A stretch of 64,000 nt of DNA, taken from the NCBI GenBank assembly GCA_027579435.1, contig JANBPK010000764.1:1-64000 (forward strand), in the 5' to 3' direction. The position numbers and the translations under genes were made by a program. This document shows, piece after piece, positions 19,739-32,232 of the stretch. Positions within the stretch are counted from its first letter, which is position 1. Each line of letters starts with the position of its first letter. Origin of the DNA: Candolleomyces eurysporus. Lineage: Eukaryota > Basidiomycota > Agaricomycetes > Agaricales > Psathyrellaceae. The notes below the pieces were generated by a model that did not search any database, had not been told where the DNA came from, and saw only the letters and a program-made list of their open reading frames with translations.

Positions 19739-21772
19739 ATGACCATAGATGCTGCCCATCTGCGACCACGACACAGCATTCTCTCTCTCTTCGACCCCCT
19801 CAACTCAACCCCAGACCCCACCACCCCGCCACGCAACGACTCTCCCAGCTCAGACTCGGACAAGGAGAATGAAAACCCTCCGAGAAATGAATTGACCTTG
19901 ACAACCTTCTTCAATCGCACGTACAAGCCCCAGCCGCTGGCCCTCAAGCCGTTGAGGCGTCGTCTGGTCGATGTTGGAGACGTCACTGTGGACGACGTGG
20001 ATTTATCACCTCTGGGCGACCGGTCGGATGAACAGTCCCTCAGCATGAACTTTGAAGATAACGAAAACGACACTTTAACCTTTCTTCAAATGGCAGAGTC
20101 AGCAACACCCAAGTGGGGCACGAACAAAGCACCCTCCAAGTTCTCGACACCGTCCCCTTCGTCTCCGAAGGCACCCAGGACGCCGTTGGCTGAGCTGAGC
20201 TTTGACCAGGATACTACTCCGGTTGCAAAGAACAGGCTATGCCGAAATCAGGCTTTTCCAGCTCCTTCTAAGCTTGCTCAAGTCGAGTCTCCTCAAATTA
20301 TCGTGAGCAGGGCGGACTCTCCCCCACGGGTCCCAACGGATTCGAAAGACCACCCTGCACACGTTTTGGAATACCACACCCTCTCCCTGCCGTCTCCATC
20401 CGAGAATGGTCAGGATGCCCGGGAAACCACCGGCATTTCCATCCTTCCTAATGCCCTGGTCGATTCGGTCTCAAGCGTCAATATCCCTTCCATCGCCGGT
20501 TCCCTCATAGCTGACGCTGCGATTCCTACCATCTTTACCCCTTCTATGTCCTTTTCGGACGAGCCCTACGTCACGAGCTCCATGTTCGACAATGCACGAC
20601 TGCGGCCCACTCTTTCAAGTTCATCTGCCAGTGACCAGAGCCGACTTTCTGTGGATCTCCACGCCTCCTTCCAACTCCATATGGCCGGCGAGGCTACCTT
20701 CGACTTGTTGAACGATAAAATATCGTTCTTCGAATCAAAGAGTGGCCTGGGGTCGTATTTGGACGATGATCCCAGTTTCGACATGAGTTTCGGCGAATCT
20801 AATGCGGAAGCTGAAGCTGAAGAAGAAGAAGAGGCTCAAACGGCACAACCCCAGTCTGTGTTGCCTTCACCTGTTCTCAAAGGTGTGTCCTTTCCTTCTT
20901 CGATGTTAACTGGATCTTTTGGCCAACCGACCATCGTTGATCAGGACAGGCCAAAGGAGACCCACCCCTTCAATCAGAGACTATTCTGCGCGACGTCACT
21001 AGCGGTAGGCCCTTAACCATTACCTCACTGTGTAATCCTCACACCATTTTCGCAGATGTTAACCGGTCCACAGACGTCTCGAGGGCTGATGCGCGAACTT
21101 CTCCGGAAGCTGTGACACCAAAGCATTCTAGGGCTGCCCTAGTTAATCCACCCCCTGTCCTGGGTCTGCGTATTGTCAAACGTGGCCAGCATTTGAAGAC
21201 AGGGATAGCTGCATCCAGTCCCAAAGCTGCTCCGAGCTCAAAGACTCAACCCGCTAAGAGGTCTTCTATAGAACCCGTTGGCCATGCATCCCGTGAACCT
21301 CAATCTCGAAGGAGTTCGTTTCAGAATACTGCTGCTCCGCTTGGCCTTAACCGAGGCGGAGGTAACGGTGTCTTGAAAACCAACCCAGTTCCCGCTCGCG
21401 CTTCGGCTACTACATCATCCCGCACAATCGGTCCTCGTCGGGTCCTCGTCACGGAAGAGCCGGAGAAGAAGCCAACACGCCCCCCCATCGGCTGCACTAG
21501 GCGGTGGAAACGCTGCCTCGTTGCAAGGCGGGCCTCGTCGTGTCCCTATCAGCGAGAGGCCTTCCATTGCCAAGAGTTCGGGAAGCTGCATCAAGCAGCC
21601 ATCGCTAACAAGCAGCATTCCTAAGCCCCAGTCCAATCGAACAAATATCGGATCTTCTCTTCCCCAACCCGTCTCGAGGCAAACTCGACTGCCTGCCCCA
21701 TCGGTCGCTGTTCGTCCCACTGGCATTCCGGGAAGAGAGACTCGAGGTATTCCTATTCGACGAGTCATTTGA
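19739..21772 (+). CDS. Ser/Pro-rich disordered protein with a KEN box; frame broken
   Basis: I do not recognise the family. The start MTIDAAHLRPRHS (context ACCATGA) opens a roughly 650-residue low-complexity protein. Residues 42-44 are KEN within SDKENENPP, the consensus setting of an APC/C degron. RxxL D-box candidates include RTPLAEL, RPTLSS and SRAALVNP, and SP/TP sites are frequent (PSSPKAPRTP, FSTPSPSS, ADSPPR). An acidic tract (AEAEAEEEEE) lies near 20815. Two frame problems: a shift is needed around 20882-21055 (either a 174-bp intron from 20883, or a short intron from 21005 plus one missing C near 20965), and the C7 run at 21480-21486 reads out of frame unless it is C6. The C-terminus is basic (RRVPISERPS, RETRGIPIRRVI). 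A cell-cycle role is inferred only from degrons and the divergent SLD2 neighbour. Confidence 0.7.
21480..21486 (+). other. C7 homopolymer frameshift
   Basis: Seven Cs here put the downstream reading (SAALGGGNAASLQGG onward) one base out of phase with the upstream reading (EEPEKKPTRP). Six Cs would join them. Probably a sequence error. Confidence 0.7.
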
Positions 21773-22084
21773 AATCTACTTGTTTTTCTGTTGCATTTTC
21801 GCTTTGCATTCATATCATCCATAGCACAAACCTGTTATCGTTCAACCGCAATTTTCGCACAAAGATTGTTCATATCTATTCAACCAATAGTACAAGAGGA
21901 GATAGACCGGTGCTATGCCCGAACTGCATACCGGCGAAAAACCGCTTCAAAGACCCTAGCGGCTCGATGAAGTCAATCATAGGATTTTCCCGATCAAGCG
22001 CATGTATGTACAACGTGTACGGTTTGTGTGAGAGGAGTTAAGGAGTAAAACGGAGCAGCGAGAGGTGGAGCCATACTTATCTCG
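21773..22084. other. Intergenic, 312 bp
   Basis: 3' flank of the KEN-box gene and promoter of the Pal1-like gene, same strand. I see no further gene. Confidence 0.4.
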
Positions 22085-25000
22085 TTGCATGTCTCTTCCT
22101 TCTTTTCCATCCAAGGGTTTATGAGGTTTCGTATTGGTAGACATCCACAGCCACCCCACAAACCTGCAGCATTGCAACTGCCGGTGAAGGGCCAGCTACC
22201 ACCTGTCACAGCCGCAGACGACCCCGCCTTCTCAGCTGATCCTCAAAGTCATCCATACCACTATCTCACGGGCCACGAATGGACTGTGCCGTTAGCACCA
22301 GGCCATCCTACCATACAAGGACCACGACGACGTCGAAGAACAAGGAAGGCCCAGGTAGATGACAATAGGGCTGGGGAAAGCGCAGAATCCGAGATTGAAT
22401 TAATCCAGCCTCCCAACTCGCCCGTACTACCTATGGAGAACAATAGCGATGGTCCTCGATCCGGAGCAATTTCATCTCAGCGCCAACCGCGACAATCGAA
22501 CGACCCTTTCCCCCCTTCTCGCATGCCTATCGCCGTACCTCCTTCGCTGGCGAAGGAGTCTAAACCTGCCAAGCAACGTTTCGGGCTTCTAACGAAGCGA
22601 AACCCGTTCGCAAAGCAGAAGACCGATGACCCTGCCAAACCGCTTACGAAGTCTGCCCGGCGCAGTGAAGAACACGGCCCCCCNTCCCTCCCAGTTCACA
22701 GAGAAACCATCGGCCCTCCAACGACACAACACTGTGCCTCAGCATCGCCCTGTTCCTGTTGAAGCAGAACAAGTAGAAGCGCTGGGTTCAGACTATCGGG
22801 CTGTGCCTTCAGCAGCCGACATCAATCAGCACACGGCCTCAAATACCCGTTCTCAGCCAAAACGACTGGCCCTCGACAGAATCGACCAGCTTGACGAAAG
22901 CAATCTTTTCGGCACTCTACTACACCACGACGGCCCATACGAAGCTATCCGCACAGTAGTTGGCTCAAACTCACGCATGCCACTCGGGCTCTCAGACAAT
23001 GGACGTCTTCATCAGTACCATGAGCGAACGATGAAGGCGGTAGGCCATGTAAGCCATTTTGCTCGACGAGTTGAAGTGAATCTGCTAGCTGACCCTGCTG
23101 TCTTTTGATAGGTGTATATGCCGCCCGAAGTTCCACCTGGTGTTCCTCTCAATCTCTCTCCTGGCCAGGTGCTACCTCGCAACTTTAGGCGCCAAGCATC
23201 GAAACCACCCCGTTTCCGCAACAACTTGGTCGCACCACTACCTATTGAAGAGGAGCATGAACCGGTTCAAGAAACCTTTCTTCCGCCAAGGCATGCCAAT
23301 TTCAACGAAATTCCCTTCCACAAGGGGTCTAGAAAACCGAAGCAACGTCCAGACTTGGAGAACCCCCTCGATGGACCACCCATCGACCCTGCATTCGCCA
23401 TAGGGCTTGCGATGCTGCAATTTGGCACAGAAGACGACGAGGAGCCCGTGACTCCTAATCCAGATCAAAAGGCACCCGAAAAGCCTGAATACATGGATCT
23501 CGATGTCGAATACGACCCCTACGCACCAGAGCATCTCAAGCCGCCGCCATCGGCTTCCTATGAAGGGACACATGAAGCAGCTCATGCGAACGATCTCAGT
23601 ATTGCACAAAGGAGAGAGGCCGACCTGGAACAGCCCCTTGACTTTCACCTGAATCAAGAACCTGAGCTATCTCCCTCCGCCGAAACCGCCGTCGAAAACG
23701 CTTCTCCCCGCANGTCAAACACCGTCGTCCTCCCCCCACTTGGATTTGCCGAAGGAGAAAGGTGGCTCAGAAGAGACTTTGGTGCAGGACGAGGAAGCAG
23801 GCAGTCCACCCGCGGAACCACAAGCTCGACCCGATCCAGATAAGGAGGCGGAAATGAAAAGAGCTCTCATTGACAAGCTCGTGCAAGAATACGTTGCATC
23901 TTCGCCTCCTCAACATATCAATTTCGTCGATTCGAATGCGGCGGGACTTACAGGAGCACTTCCCCTGGTCCAATCAAGCGTTGAGACACGGCCACCGCTG
24001 CCACCTCAGAACGAAGTGCCCAGTATAATCTCTCCAATACCAGCATTTTCAGCCCGCCGATACGACAAGCAATTGCCTCCACAGCCTCCAGATACCCCAC
24101 CTCTTCCCAGTCCAGAACCCAAGTTGGTTCCGGTGGAACGACGAGAATGGAGGAATTCGGCTTTGAGAAAGGCCTTGGAACGCAGCGCGACCACACGGTC
24201 GAACGCAAGCCATCAGTCACAATTCAGCACGAGGGTAGATGACGGACATTCTCCGGCAGGCAATATGTCAGTAACAGCATCATCCTCAGTCGCCCCACAA
24301 ATGATGTCACAGGAACACAACTTATCTTCTGCCCCGAGTTCGTTGAAAACTCGACGAGATCCCATTGCCAATACGGACACTTCGATACGTTATCCCCCAC
24401 CTCAGCCTTCGTCTTCTTCAGCCTCGGCTTCCCAAGACAGGAAGCTTCACAGCAACTCGGCGCCGCGCTCGATCCAGAGACGGAACAGTGCCACCAGTGT
24501 TAGCAGCTCGAAGAGATCCATCCCACTCTCTCCCATCCAAGAGGACGTTCCTTTACCTCAAAGCCTTTCTCAAGCCTCACTAGGATTACCGTCTGAGCGT
24601 TCAGCGACCAAACCACGTCAATCTTCGAAATCAGATCCTCGCACCGAGCAAAATCTTCAGCGAAGCCAATCGTCATCGTCGGCTCAAGCTCGTCCCCCAC
24701 AGCCCCCGATTGAAGTTGGACAGGTCTACCCCCAATACTTGCAGCAAGGTGGTCTATCTCTGCAGCGATCAATGACTCAACTTGCGCCCCAGAGTCGCCC
24801 TCCGCCATACACACCCGATCCATTGGTACTTCCTCAACATCAGCAGCATAAAGTGCCTTCGGGTGTACAAATGCAACAAGGCTACGACTCCTACCCTCAA
24901 TCCGTGTCTAGCGGAGAACGGCCAAAAANGTCGATCTCGATCGAAGCGGCACCCACCTCAGGATGTTGACGTTGTCCCGCGTTCATATCCTGATGACAAG

Positions 25001-25642
25001 CGAACACTTCGTGCCGTGAACGCGCTGTCCGGTGTGCAGGAGATGGATGAAAACCTTCGTTATCAACCTTCTAAAGAGGAGCCGCATCAGCAGTCTCGTC
25101 CGAAAGAGCCTCGTACTCGACAGTATGCCCAGGAGTATCCTATAAGAGACAACGGGACCAGCAAACCTCAGTCCGTCACTTCTCGGGCGACGTCGTCGAA
25201 CGATGGCATGCCGCGCTACAAGCCTCTCCATGTACCAAAACGACTCGTTATGCCGGCACCTTTGCAGCAACATAACCAACCCCAATTCAACTTTCAGGAT
25301 GTTTTCCCACCGCGACCAACTCCACCAAAACCATACTATCCATCTCAATCATCGATGGGGCTGCCAGATATGATGTCTCGAGAACCTTCTCCTCCCATTA
25401 TGTTGCCACCCATCCTTGGAACCCAAGACGCTGCTCTCTCTGCTGGACGGAAGCTGAAGAAGCGCGCAAGTCACGTTCCACCACCACCTCCCAATAGAAT
25501 GGAATATTCGCCATCAGCTGCTCTGACGTTCCAGCCGACGATGAACAGAACGATGTATCCATCCTCAACGACAAAGCCCTCCAAGCCCAGTAATGAAAAG
25601 GCTCCAAAGAAAGTTTTGAGCAAGAAGCGGACGAATCTCTAG
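22085..25642 (+). CDS. Large Pro/Ser-rich disordered protein with Pal1-like motif
   Basis: About 1,150 residues, mostly disordered. One conserved-looking block near 22880-23170 reads DQLDESNLFGTLLHHDGPYE, and after a phase-compatible intron (about 23048-23111) continues PPEVPPGVPLNLSPGQVLPR then NF. The HHDGP core and the preceding DxxDxxxLFG resemble the Pal1 domain, which in fission yeast sits at growth sites and supports polarity and endocytosis. A second short motif, HEWTVPLAPGHPTIQGPRRR, lies near 22270. The tail is basic (KKVLSKKRTNL). Three Ns (22684, 23713, 24929) each break the frame, and dropping each restores it. The start could be 22085 or the in-frame ATG at 22121. The Pal1 link is an inference from a short motif. 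Confidence 0.72.
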
Positions 25643-25922
25643 CCTTTCTTTTTGATATTTTCGATGTCGTTTATTCATGACTTGCACGAATTTAATGTAT
25701 GTTCTAACTGTAACCGTAATTTGCTCTCCCAACCCTATCCTACACTAATTTATGTAGTACCATACCACCATCCTTGATTCTCACCATCCATCTTGTATTC
25801 TCAGCATAGGGTCTTTCTCTGGTCGATATCTGGATAGAAAACGGACTATCTTTTTCTAGGGAAGCGTAGTCAATACATGTATGATGTACAGGGGTATTAT
25901 ACGAGTATACACACGAGAAAAA

Positions 25923-26793
25923 TCAGTACTGCAAGCGGAACATGAACTGGAAACTGTACTGCTTGGTGTCAGGATCCCAGTGAGACCAATTCCAGTACCC
26001 AGCATCGTCTGACTCGTCCTCGATTTCTCGTGCTGGAATCCTGAAGGCAATAGTCTCGTAAGGCTCGGCGGCAACCTAGCACCATGGGTTAGAACCAGAC
26101 AGACGCGCGGAAAAGCGGACGGCTTACAATGAGATACTGGTAGGCTTTGTTCGGTGGCTCTCGCTTTTGCTCCCAAGCACTCATGAAGCGTCTGCGAGGG
26201 ATAACGCCTGGCTTGATTTGGGGTAGGTGGACCTGGACCATCATGCCTTCTTTTCCTGTATCCACGTCCCTGACTTTTGTGACACGATAACCTGGCCGGC
26301 CGATCTTCAAGAAGACTTTTCGCTGGATGCTGCTCTGAGTGGGAGCGACCATGAGTTGCGTCTCCTTGGCATCTCGAGCAGCACGACGAGCGAGGTTGGT
26401 CTGGTGCTTCTTTCCTTGGGTGTGGGCGAGGTAGGAGCCTTCGTTTGTGTGTAATGTCAAGCATAGACGACATTCTAATGACCCAAGGTGGTTTCGAAGA
26501 ATATAAGGGTCCTAGGCGAGGGATGTGAGTGGGCCGAGTGGGGAAAGAGAGAATAGAACTTACTTTTGCAAGGTCTATAGTTTCTAAGGCAAGTTTTCGT
26601 AGACGTTCGCGCCTGTCTACATTCGACTCTGAGGCACCAGCAACACCACCACCACCAAATTTGGACCCAACACGGTTCTATGAATCATTGTCAGACTGAC
26701 TGCGAGAGTGCAAGGAAAGTGTATCTAACCTGGAAATCTAAACGAATATATCAGTAAGTTGAAGCAAAAAGCAAAATTGCTGGACATACCCAT
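25923..26793 (-). CDS. PRP11: Splicing factor 3A subunit 2 (SF3A2/Prp11)
   Basis: Component of U2 snRNP required for prespliceosome assembly. Five exons splice exactly into 220 residues: 26793-26790 (ATGG), 26737-26730, 26677-26564, 26511-26128 and 26075-25923. The N-terminus MDFQNRVGSKFGGGG then VDRRERLRKLALETIDLAK is near-universal in the family. The matrin-type zinc finger follows (ECRLCLTLHTNEGSYLAHTQ then GKKHQTNLARRAA), then the conserved GRPGYRVTKVRD, PGVIPRRRFMSAWEQK and WNWSHWDPDTKQYSFQFMF blocks. It lacks the long Pro-rich heptad tail of human SF3A2, as is usual for fungi. It is divergent from RRP5 with 230 bp between start codons, and convergent with the Pal1-like gene. Confidence 0.96.
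26730..26737 (-). other. 8-nt microexon of SF3A2
   Basis: On the minus strand this reads ATTTCCAG, preceded by TTTAG and followed by GTTAGA. With exon 1 (ATGG) and exon 3 it encodes Met-Asp-Phe-Gln-Asn, matching the invariant MDFQ start of SF3A2 proteins. The splicing is phase-perfect. Confidence 0.9.
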
Positions 26794-27023
26794 TGCAAGT
26801 CCTTATGAGCGCGACAGTGTTTGCAGAGTTACTGGCAGGAGGAAGAGCGACAGTCAAGGCTGACTAAGCTTATCAAGGCAGCTATTGCCGGTTTCGGAGT
26901 AGCGATCAAAAAAATACAAAACGCCATCTGCCTTGCTCTACTCCCCAAACGCTGCCCAACCGCACAGGTTGAGGTTTCGCATGATCTAATCCTCTATATA
27001 TTTGCATCTCTCCTACTATTACT
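26794..27023. promoter_or_regulatory. Bidirectional promoter region SF3A2 / RRP5
   Basis: 230 bp separate the divergent start codons of a splicing-factor gene and a ribosome-biogenesis gene. A TATATAT stretch lies at about 26995-27001, only about 23 bp before the RRP5 ATG, too near to be a standard TATA box. Confidence 0.45.
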
Positions 27024-30000
27024 ATGGTCTCCAAAAAGCGGGTCCTTGAGGAGCCTTCTAGTTCACGGGAGTCCAAAAAACCGAAGAACTTCGATGCTCC
27101 CTCTACCCAGCCTACAACTCTCATAACGGCCGACGAGATTGACTTTCCAAGAGGAGGAGGTACTGCCTTGACAGCATTGGAAGTAAAAGCTACACGTGCG
27201 GAGGGTTTCAAAGAGGCAAATGCTGAACTATTCGATGTGCGTTTCTCGAGTTTCGAATCGTAAACTCGTTTTCTGACATACCTTCCTTCAGGAGAAAGAA
27301 GGCAAGGCAAAGTCAGGAAAGAAGAAGAAGAAGCGGAAGACAGAAGAGGTGTCTGGTACAACAGAGAAGAAAAGCGATAAGATTCGCATTGAGCATCTCA
27401 ATTACAAGGTCAGAACTATTCCTGTTCCTTTGGCTGCATTCCTAAATCTATGATTGCAGAGATTGAACGTCGGAATGAAAATCATGGGCCAAATAGTTGG
27501 CGTCCTTCCTCTTGCATTGCTCGTATCCCTACCGAACCAACTCTTGGCTCACGTCCCCATCACCAATATCTCTTCTCAATACACCAGTCGTCTGGAGCGC
27601 ATGGAGGAAGAAATGGACACTTCGGACAACGAAGACGAAGCGGAGCCGGGAACATCTAGACTGCCAGAATTGGGTCAAATATTCAAAATTGGGCAATATG
27701 TTAGGGCCGTTGTTTCTGCAACCCATGCTCCTGGCTCAAGTGATCCGTCTGGGCTTTTCAAGTCTCGAGACGAAGTCGCGAAAGCATGCAGACGCGTGGA
27801 GTTGTCGTTGCTCCCCAAGCAAGTTAATGAAGGCGTTCAGAAGGGGGATTTGAAAGCTGGATTCGTGCGTTCTAGTCTCTCTCTCTCAGTTTCCCTTCTC
27901 CTACTCAAGCACTCCAGACTCTGACAGCTGCTGTTCAAAGCATTGAAGACCATGGCTATATCTTGGATCTAGGCGTCCCTGGAGTAGACGGCTTCATTTC
28001 CTTCAAGGATATCAAATCAACCGACTCAGAAGAATGTCCTCGCCTTTCAATTGGCCAAATAATCGAAACAACTGTCGTTAAGCTGTCGTCCAACCAGAGG
28101 TCTTGCACAGTGTCTATAGACCCAACAACCTTCAAATCTTCGTCAGTCAGTGTTCCAGTCTTTCTATGCAAAACGTCGTTCTCATGACTTCCCAGAATTC
28201 CGAAGTTACTTCAGTCAATTCTGTACTACCAGGAGCTCTTGTGCAAGCTCTGGTGACGGAAGTGAGCTCAGAAGGCGCGGTTCTACAGTTACTTGGCTTT
28301 TTCGATGGAACAGTCGATCGTATACATCTACGGCACGAAGGAAAGGCACTCAAAGTTGGCCAGAAGGTGAAAGGACGAGTTCTATACCAATATTCTGTAG
28401 ACCCTCCTCGGTTTGCTGTCGCGATGTCTCGGCATTTAGTCGATTTAGATGTTCGGAGAGTCCCAGCAGATGATGGAATGTTGGTGTCGGTGCCGGAGCG
28501 CTATCCCCTGGGTACAGTTCTCGACTCGGTGAAGGTTGTCAAGATCGAGTCTGAGAGGGGATTGTACTTGGAGGTTGGGCCCGGGTTCGAAGGATTTGTT
28601 CACGTACGTTCTCTCGATCTTTTTTNCTTCATGTGTCTTATTCTTTGGCTAGATATCCCACGTTTCCGATGACCATCTCCCCTCACTGGCAAACTCCGGC
28701 CCCTGGAAGCTAGACACCTTGCACCGTGGACGAGTTACTGGGTACCACGGGTTCGATGGAATGCTGCAAATTTCTCTCAAACCCTCGATATTTGAGCACG
28801 AGTTCCTTCAGTTGACAGACTTCAAGGCCGGGCAGCTCGTCAAAGCCACTATCAAGACCGTCTCAGACTCGTCGCTTTTCGTTTCGCTCCCTGGAAACAT
28901 CGACGCAGTCGTCTGGCCAAATCATTTCGCGGATATCAGGCTCAAGCATCCGGCAAAAAGATTCAAACCTGGGGCCAACATTAAGTGCAAAGTGAGGCTA
29001 TAGCCTACTTGTTTTACTTTCTCGCAGATGCTGAATTCCTCTAGGTACTCGTGGTTGATCCTGAAAGAAAGCGGATTGCTCTGACAGCCAAGAAAACGCT
29101 TCTGGAATCGGACCTACCAATAGTATCCAAGTTCGAAGACGCTCGGCCAGGTGTTGTCGCGCATGGTGTGGTCTTCCGGGTCTCCGAAAAGCATGTGATG
29201 GTCGAGTTTTTCAACAATCTGAAGGCATTGGTCCCCATTAAGGAAGCAAGGTTGGTACATTGGAAGCTAGGAAGGGGAATATTTACTCAACGCTCGTTCA
29301 CTAGTGACACCCCAAACATCAAGTTCGCTGACGCCTTCCCCATTGGACGTGTGGTTCGTGTTCAGATCATGTCTGCAGATTCTGAACAGAATCGCATCAT
29401 TGCCAGCGTTCGGCAGGCACTGGTGTCCAAAGAACCTATTCCAGATGTCAGCGCCGTCGAAATTGGCGACAGTGTTGAAGGAGCCATTATCGAGGTGCAC
29501 GCTGAACATGTGCTAGTCTCGTTGGAACCATCGAAAGTTCGAGCATTGGTGTCAATCAAGAATCTTGCCAATCACCGCAAATTATCTCCTGCTCAGGTCC
29601 ATGCATCCCTTCGAGTTGGAGATCCCTTGGACGAGTTGGTCGTCGTTACCCGCAATCCGGAGAAGGGGATCGTTATAGCGGCCAAGAAACCCAAAGCACG
29701 ACCTACATTGCCAGCTAAAGGACAACCAATAACAATTGATACTGTTACAGTTGGACAACTAGTTGGCGGCCGCGTTACTCGTCATACTCGGCACGGTACT
29801 TTGGTCAAGATAACCTCCCAAATTGGCGGTATCATATACCCTACGGATACTTCCGACAACTATGACTCCCCTTTCCTTCCTCTCGATTCCATAATCAGAG
29901 CGGCTGTTCTGTCTGTTGACAAGGATAGACGACAGCTTACCCTCTCCACCAGAGAGTCAAGGCTGCACCCCGACAAGGAGCACGTCATCGTCGACAGAGA

Positions 30001-32039
30001 AATCGGCAGCATCTCTGATTTAGCTGTGGGAGACACTGTTCGCGGGTACATCAAGAATATTGCTGAACACGGCCTATTCGTCACGGTCGGGCGTGGGGTG
30101 GATGCTCGAGTACAAATCAGGGAGCTCTTCGACAAGGTATGCTCTTTGCTATTACATTAGGTGTGCGCATATTCACCAGTCCTTCTTAGTTTGTCAAGGA
30201 GTGGAAGCCCAAATTCAAGGAAAACCAACTGGTCAAGGGCAGAGTCTTGAGGTAAGCACGCTAATACTGTGATTCAGATGAATACTGATTCTTGGCATCA
30301 GCGCTGATGTAGAGAAGAACAAGGTTGAGCTAACATTCAAGTCTGGCAATCTCAAGAGGGAAACCGCCAAGTCCGCCGCAGATTTGAAGGAAGGTCAGAA
30401 AGTGGCGGGAGCCATCAGAAGAATAGAAGATTATGGTCTCTTCATCGATATTGAAGGCACCAAACTTCACGGTCTTTGCCACAAGTCTCAACTTTCCGAC
30501 AACCCAGAGGCCGACGTCAAAGAGGCCCTCCAAGGATTCCGTGTTGGAGATCGCGTGAAGGCTAAAGTCATCGGCACCGACAAAGGTCGGATTTCCCTTA
30601 GCCTCAAGCCTTCACTATTCGACGAGGAAGACTTTGAAGAGGAGGGATCATCTGACGAAGAGCCGATGGAGAAATCATTCGGAGTAGCTGACGATGAAGA
30701 TGAAGCAATGTCGAGCGACGTTGAAGAGGATGAGTTCCCCAGCGATAGTGGTGAAGAAGACGGGAATGAGGACCAGGCAGAAGATGAAGATGACGACGAC
30801 GACGACGAAATGCAAATCGACATTGACGAGTCAGTACCAACATTCGTACAATCGTCAACCACAGTTCCGTCTTCTAAACCTGTTCCCTCGCTCACGCTGT
30901 CTGGAGGCTTCCAGTGGTTTGGAGAATCCCAAGCTTCGGATGATGAAGAGAGTGGTGATGAGCTCTCCGACGACAGCGACCACGAAGCAGAGTCGTCCAA
31001 AAAGAAGAAGAAGAAACGAAAAGAGATCGAAAAGGATCTCACGGCTGACATGCACACCAAGACACCCGAAACGAACTCAGATTTCGAGCGACTTCTTCTG
31101 GGTTCCCCAAATTCTTCATACCTCTGGATTCAATACATGTCTTTCCAACTTCAGATCTCGGAAGTCGACAAAGCGAGGGAGATAGGTCGGCGAGCAGTGA
31201 AGACCATCAGCTTCAGAGAAGAGCAGGAGAGGCTGAACGTATGGATTGCTTTGCTAAACGTGGAGAATTTGTATGGCACGGATGAGAGCATTGAGGGTAC
31301 TTTCAAGGACGCCGCTCGTGCTAATGACTCGAAGACCATTCATCTTCGCCTTGCCGCTATCTACGATCAGTCGGGAAAACACGAGGTACTTGATATTTGC
31401 TATTCTTTACGTTTCCCATTCGCTAACTCCTTCTGCAGAGAGCCGAAGAACAGTTTAAGCGGACGGCCAAGAAGTTCGGGAAGAGTTGTAAAGTTTGGAC
31501 GCTTTTTGGCGAACACTTCTTGAAACTTGGAAAATTGGAAGAAGCCAGGAATCTTCTCTCTCGTAGCATGCAGAGCCTGGAGAAGCGAAAACGTATGTCC
31601 CATTTCACTTGGCTGGGAGTTTGATGTTCATAGTCCAGCAGATGTCAAGACAGTATCTCGCTTCGCTCAAATGGAATATAAGCTCGGTGATCCTGAGCGG
31701 GGAAGAACACTTTTCGAGGGCATCGTCGATTCTCATCCCAAACGATGGGATCTCTGGGCCGTCTACATCGACATGGAAGCCGGTCAAAAAGATATCCAGA
31801 CTGTTCGGTAAGTTGGCTTTTCATCGTTGCTGAAGCAAATGGTTAAGTGGCCTTGATATAGGAATTTAATGACTCGAGTTCTTGCGCTCAAAATGACAAG
31901 CCACAAGGCTAAAGCTTTCTTCAAAAAGTGGCTGGACATCGAGAAACGGATAGGAGACGAGGATGGCATCACTGCCGTCAAAGCAAAAGCCATTGATTGG
32001 ACTCAACGAGCAGCATCGGGACCCGAAGCGGTCTCATAG
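27024..32039 (+). CDS. RRP5: rRNA biogenesis protein Rrp5 (PDCD11)
   Basis: Nucleolar factor needed for both 18S and 5.8S rRNA processing. The Lys-rich N-terminus (MVSKKRVLEEPSSSRESKK; GKKKKKRKTEE) is followed by DEIDFPRGGG and a long array of S1 RNA-binding repeats from about 27440 to 30620 (for example GQIVGVLPLALLVSLPNQLL, VDGFISFKDI, FEGFVHV, GRVTGYHGFDGMLQISLKP, VRGYIKNIAEHGLFVTVG, GAIRRIEDYGLFIDIEGTKL). A very acidic linker (30640-30850) precedes HAT/TPR-like repeats (SPNSSYLWIQYMSFQLQ, RWDLWAVYIDMEAGQKD, KAKAFFKKWLDIEKRIGDE). About 12 short introns; the N at 28626 is intronic. Length near 1,450 residues fits the family. Confidence 0.95.
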
Positions 32040-32232
32040 GACTAGATGTTTTTTATATGTATCCAGACCGCTAGACATAGCAAATTTCAAGCACGACTAC
32101 TGGCAATTCAATGAACGTAAGGCGCTTAAGCAACGCATTGCGTAAATTCTCACGTGGTAATTTACGGAGGCGAGCGCGTGTTGTGGGAGTCCGGGAGTAC
32201 CTTTTTTCTCCCTGTATTGCTTCCATCTAAGC

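Noticed and set aside
30488..31060. Ser-rich minus-strand open frame within RRP5
   Set aside because: It is the antisense of the acidic RRP5 linker; poly-Ser arises from GAA/GAC-rich codons read backwards.
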